A DNA stretch of 64,000 nt from the NCBI RefSeq assembly GCF_000321225.1, contig NW_004450478.1:2699634-2763633 (forward strand), read 5' to 3'. Position 1 is the stretch's first letter; each line of letters starts with the position of its first letter. Shown in pieces: positions 62,110 through 64,000 of the stretch. A program made the position numbers and the translations under genes. The DNA is from Odobenus rosmarus divergens (lineage: Eukaryota > Chordata > Mammalia > Carnivora > Odobenidae). Under the pieces are notes generated by a model. It had not been told where the DNA came from and searched no databases. It saw only the letters and a program-made list of their open reading frames with translations.

Positions 62110-62320
62110 AAGAGGTAGCTGGGGGCCCAAGAGAGCAAAGTCAAAGACCAGGGTTTGAAGCCAGCCTCCACGTTGTTATGTAACCTTGAAGTCAGTAATC
62201 TTCCCTAAATCTCAATCTCCTAGTCTATATAATAGACTCATTGTATCCTCTGTCCTCAGGGGTTCATAGGATTAGTGTAGAAATATAATGCAACAAGGTC
62301 AGTAAATTATAATTAGCTTT
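62110..62320 (+). mobile_element. MIR fossil
   Basis: gaccagggtttgaagccagc, ttgtatcctctgtcctcagg and gttcataggattagtg follow the MIR layout. Confidence 0.7.
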
Positions 62321-62455
62321 ATGAATATTTTATGAAGATGGCTTACAATTGGTGAAATTGAATTAGAAAGCAATTAAACAAGTTTTATCTCCTATGTCAA
62401 TATACTCACCAAAAGGCATCTTATTTTTGGTGGCTTTTTTCCCCTTCCAATTCCA

Positions 62456-62486
62456 ATTTTAGTATATGTGCTGCCAAAGCGAGCAC
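62456..62486 (-). pseudogene. Very short 5' fragment of U6 snRNA with target-site duplication
   Basis: On the minus strand it reads gtgctcgctttggcagcaca then tatactaaaat, the first 31 nt of U6 with a single difference at a CpG. It is flanked by perfect 16-bp repeats, tccccttccaattcca, at 62440-62455 and 62487-62502. The next five U6 bases (tggaa) coincide with the target repeat, so the RNA 3' end could have paired with the target. There is no poly(A) tail. This fits a 'tailless retropseudogene' made by LINE-1 machinery from a broken U6 RNA. Confidence 0.82.
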
Positions 62487-62502
62487 TCCCCTTCCAATTC
62501 CA

Positions 62503-63939
62503 TTGGCTTCACTTCCTTCTCCACACTTTTTTAAACATATCAATGTTTGTGATGAAATCATCAGGGTGCTGACAAAGAGAAGTCTATCTATGTGCCTCAC
62601 TCACCCTTTCCTCTCAAGTCCAAAGGTTATAAACCCACATTTTCCTCCCAGGCATGAACTTGAGACACCCAAGACCCTCCCTCCTGTTTCACAACCCTCC
62701 AGAAATTCATCTAAACTTTACTCTAAAGCATCACATCCTCAGCCAGGCCCTTAGAGAAGCAAATCCAACTCATTACAATATGCACAGTCTCAGTGTATTC
62801 CTATCTATATCTATATCCACCTAGGCAATCTACAAATGTGGGTCACAGATCCAGAGTCCTGCCCCACAGGGTCTGGAACATCTCTCTGGAGTCTCTCCCA
62901 GTCTCAGTTCTTCAAGAAAAGCAATGTCTTTCCAGCCAGTTTTCCAATTCAGCTAAGGGTTTTGGGGAAAGTGCTGTCCTCTCTAAAGCTTCCAATAGCC
63001 TTAATCTACTTGACTTTTATCCTATAAATTCGACATCTGAATCTCTACAAGATGTAGTGCCTCTCCAGATATCCTGAGGATAGTAACATGGCATGTTGCC
63101 CTTTTAACCACTGTTCTTTGTGTGAATGTAACTCTTTAGCCCCTAATTCACAGCACTCTATGTCTTCATTCATCTGGAAATTCCTCTTCATCTATCTCTG
63201 GCTTTGTTCTCACAACTTACTGTCATCTCTGCTACCTAAATTTCTCTTAATTTTCTCAACTTTCCTGTTTATCTCCAATTTCTCAACAATTTCCCTACTT
63301 TTTAATATACTTTTAGATAACACAGTATTAGTATTCTGAAAACTTACACATTATTCATAAATGCATTTTTCTTTGCAAATACAAAAATATTTCAATTGTT
63401 AAAATCAGCATGGGATGTATCTTCTTCTCAAAGGCTGGAAAAGTTCACTATCATGATTTGGAAGGTGGTTAACATGGGCCATGTACACATACATTCACTG
63501 AGCTGTAAACTAAATATTTGCATACTTTATACATCATACCTAAAATTTAAAGAAATGAAGAAAATTCCCTCAATAGGGAGGATTCTTCAGAAAGATGGAG
63601 GGAGGTAAAGGAAGAGTGTACCTCCAAATATTCAAAGTTTTGATTAGCAGAAGGTAAAAAAGGAAAAAAAAATTATACCTCAGATTAATATCACTGTAAC
63701 TTCAAGTCTATTGGGAAAGACAATTTTCTTTTACCACTAATAAATTTATGTATCCATTTACTAAAGAATGATGCAAATAATGAAGTTCCATGTACTCTAA
63801 AAAATATTAAGCATTAAGAAATTAATGGTTTTGTTTAAAACTTATTCCTGTTACATAGAAACACAGTGACTATATGAATAAATTATATTGACCACTATCT
63901 GTGAGGGTCTTTTACTAGAAACTTCCAGTTAGATTTTTC
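62503..63939. other. Intron without recognised features
   Basis: Pyrimidine-rich in places (62580-62760, 63130-63310). The overlapping plus-strand frames here (up to 94 codons) show no family resemblance. The preceding CADPS2 exon was not found. Confidence 0.55.
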
Positions 63940-64000
63940 ATCCATTCAAATATTAGCTGACTCCACTATGTGCCAAGCACCATGTTGGATATCTTGGAAT
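63940..64000 (+). mobile_element. Start of an L2-like fossil at the window edge
   Basis: tccactatgtgccaagcacc matches the L2 motif; it is cut by the window end. Confidence 0.5.

Larger units (their letters stand above)
1..64000 (-). other. CADPS2: Internal part of the CADPS2 gene (three exons and parts of four introns)
   Basis: Three minus-strand exons (58198-57962, 53010-52889, 7044-6933) join in phase into a single 157-codon frame matching the CAPS/CADPS family, so everything between and around them is read as intron of one gene. CAPS proteins bind PI(4,5)P2 and SNAREs and prime dense-core vesicles for calcium-triggered exocytosis in neurons and endocrine cells. The encoded stretch is the linker before the C2 domain plus most of the C2 domain. 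The paralogue call rests on residues remembered as CADPS2-type (SRPQW and HPRPVV, where CADPS has KPTW and HALPAV). The previous and next exons were looked for and not seen, so they should lie outside the window. Confidence 0.85.

Noticed and set aside
1..64000. Search for RNF133/RNF148, known single-exon genes inside CADPS2 introns
   Set aside because: No RING-finger reading frame was found; they must lie in another part of the gene.

Overview
This is a stretch of vertebrate nuclear DNA, AT-rich and full of retrotransposons. It almost certainly comes from an arctoid (non-dog) caniform carnivore such as a seal, bear, panda or mustelid. The evidence is about 25 tRNA-Lys-derived CAN-SINE copies whose heads read GGGGCGCCTGGGTGGCTCAG, plus 3' ends of carnivore-type LINE-1. 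I saw no dog-type SINE head (GGGATCCCTGGGTGGCGCAG). Nothing looks bacterial or viral apart from ancient endogenous elements, and there is no operon-like organisation. One 450-base assembly gap lies at 17615-18064.

The whole window lies inside one protein-coding gene on the minus strand, which I identify as CADPS2 (calcium-dependent activator protein for secretion 2, a dense-core-vesicle priming factor). In transcription order there are three exons: 58198-57962 (79 codons), 53010-52889 (122 nt) and 7044-6933 (112 nt). All have consensus AG/GT splice sites, and together they give one uninterrupted 157-codon frame. They encode the segment just before the C2 domain and the first part of the C2 domain. 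The introns are >5.8 kb (58199-64000), 4,951 bp (53011-57961), 45,844 bp (7045-52888) and >6.9 kb (1-6932).

The rest is intron and its content is mostly mobile DNA. 1-20 kb holds old hAT elements (MER20, MER5), L1 fragments, a U6 retropseudogene, a candidate solo LTR and several SINEs. 17.4-18.8 kb is a 5'-inverted young L1 that carries the gap. 29.8-51.8 kb is an L1-dense block with nested SINEs, a retrocopy of COX6B1 whose reading frame is intact, and an ERVL-MaLR element with both LTRs (44.0-46.1 kb). 52-64 kb is comparatively repeat-poor around two exons, with L2/MIR fossils, a few SINEs and a second, very short U6 retropseudogene.

I found no new multi-gene system. The observations most worth a second look are: two 3'-truncated, tail-less U6 copies with target-site duplications; the intact COX6B1 retrocopy on the host-gene strand; three separate L1 copies that each grew a simple repeat at the same point of ORF2; and a site at 59.76-60.09 kb that was used twice for retrotransposon integration.
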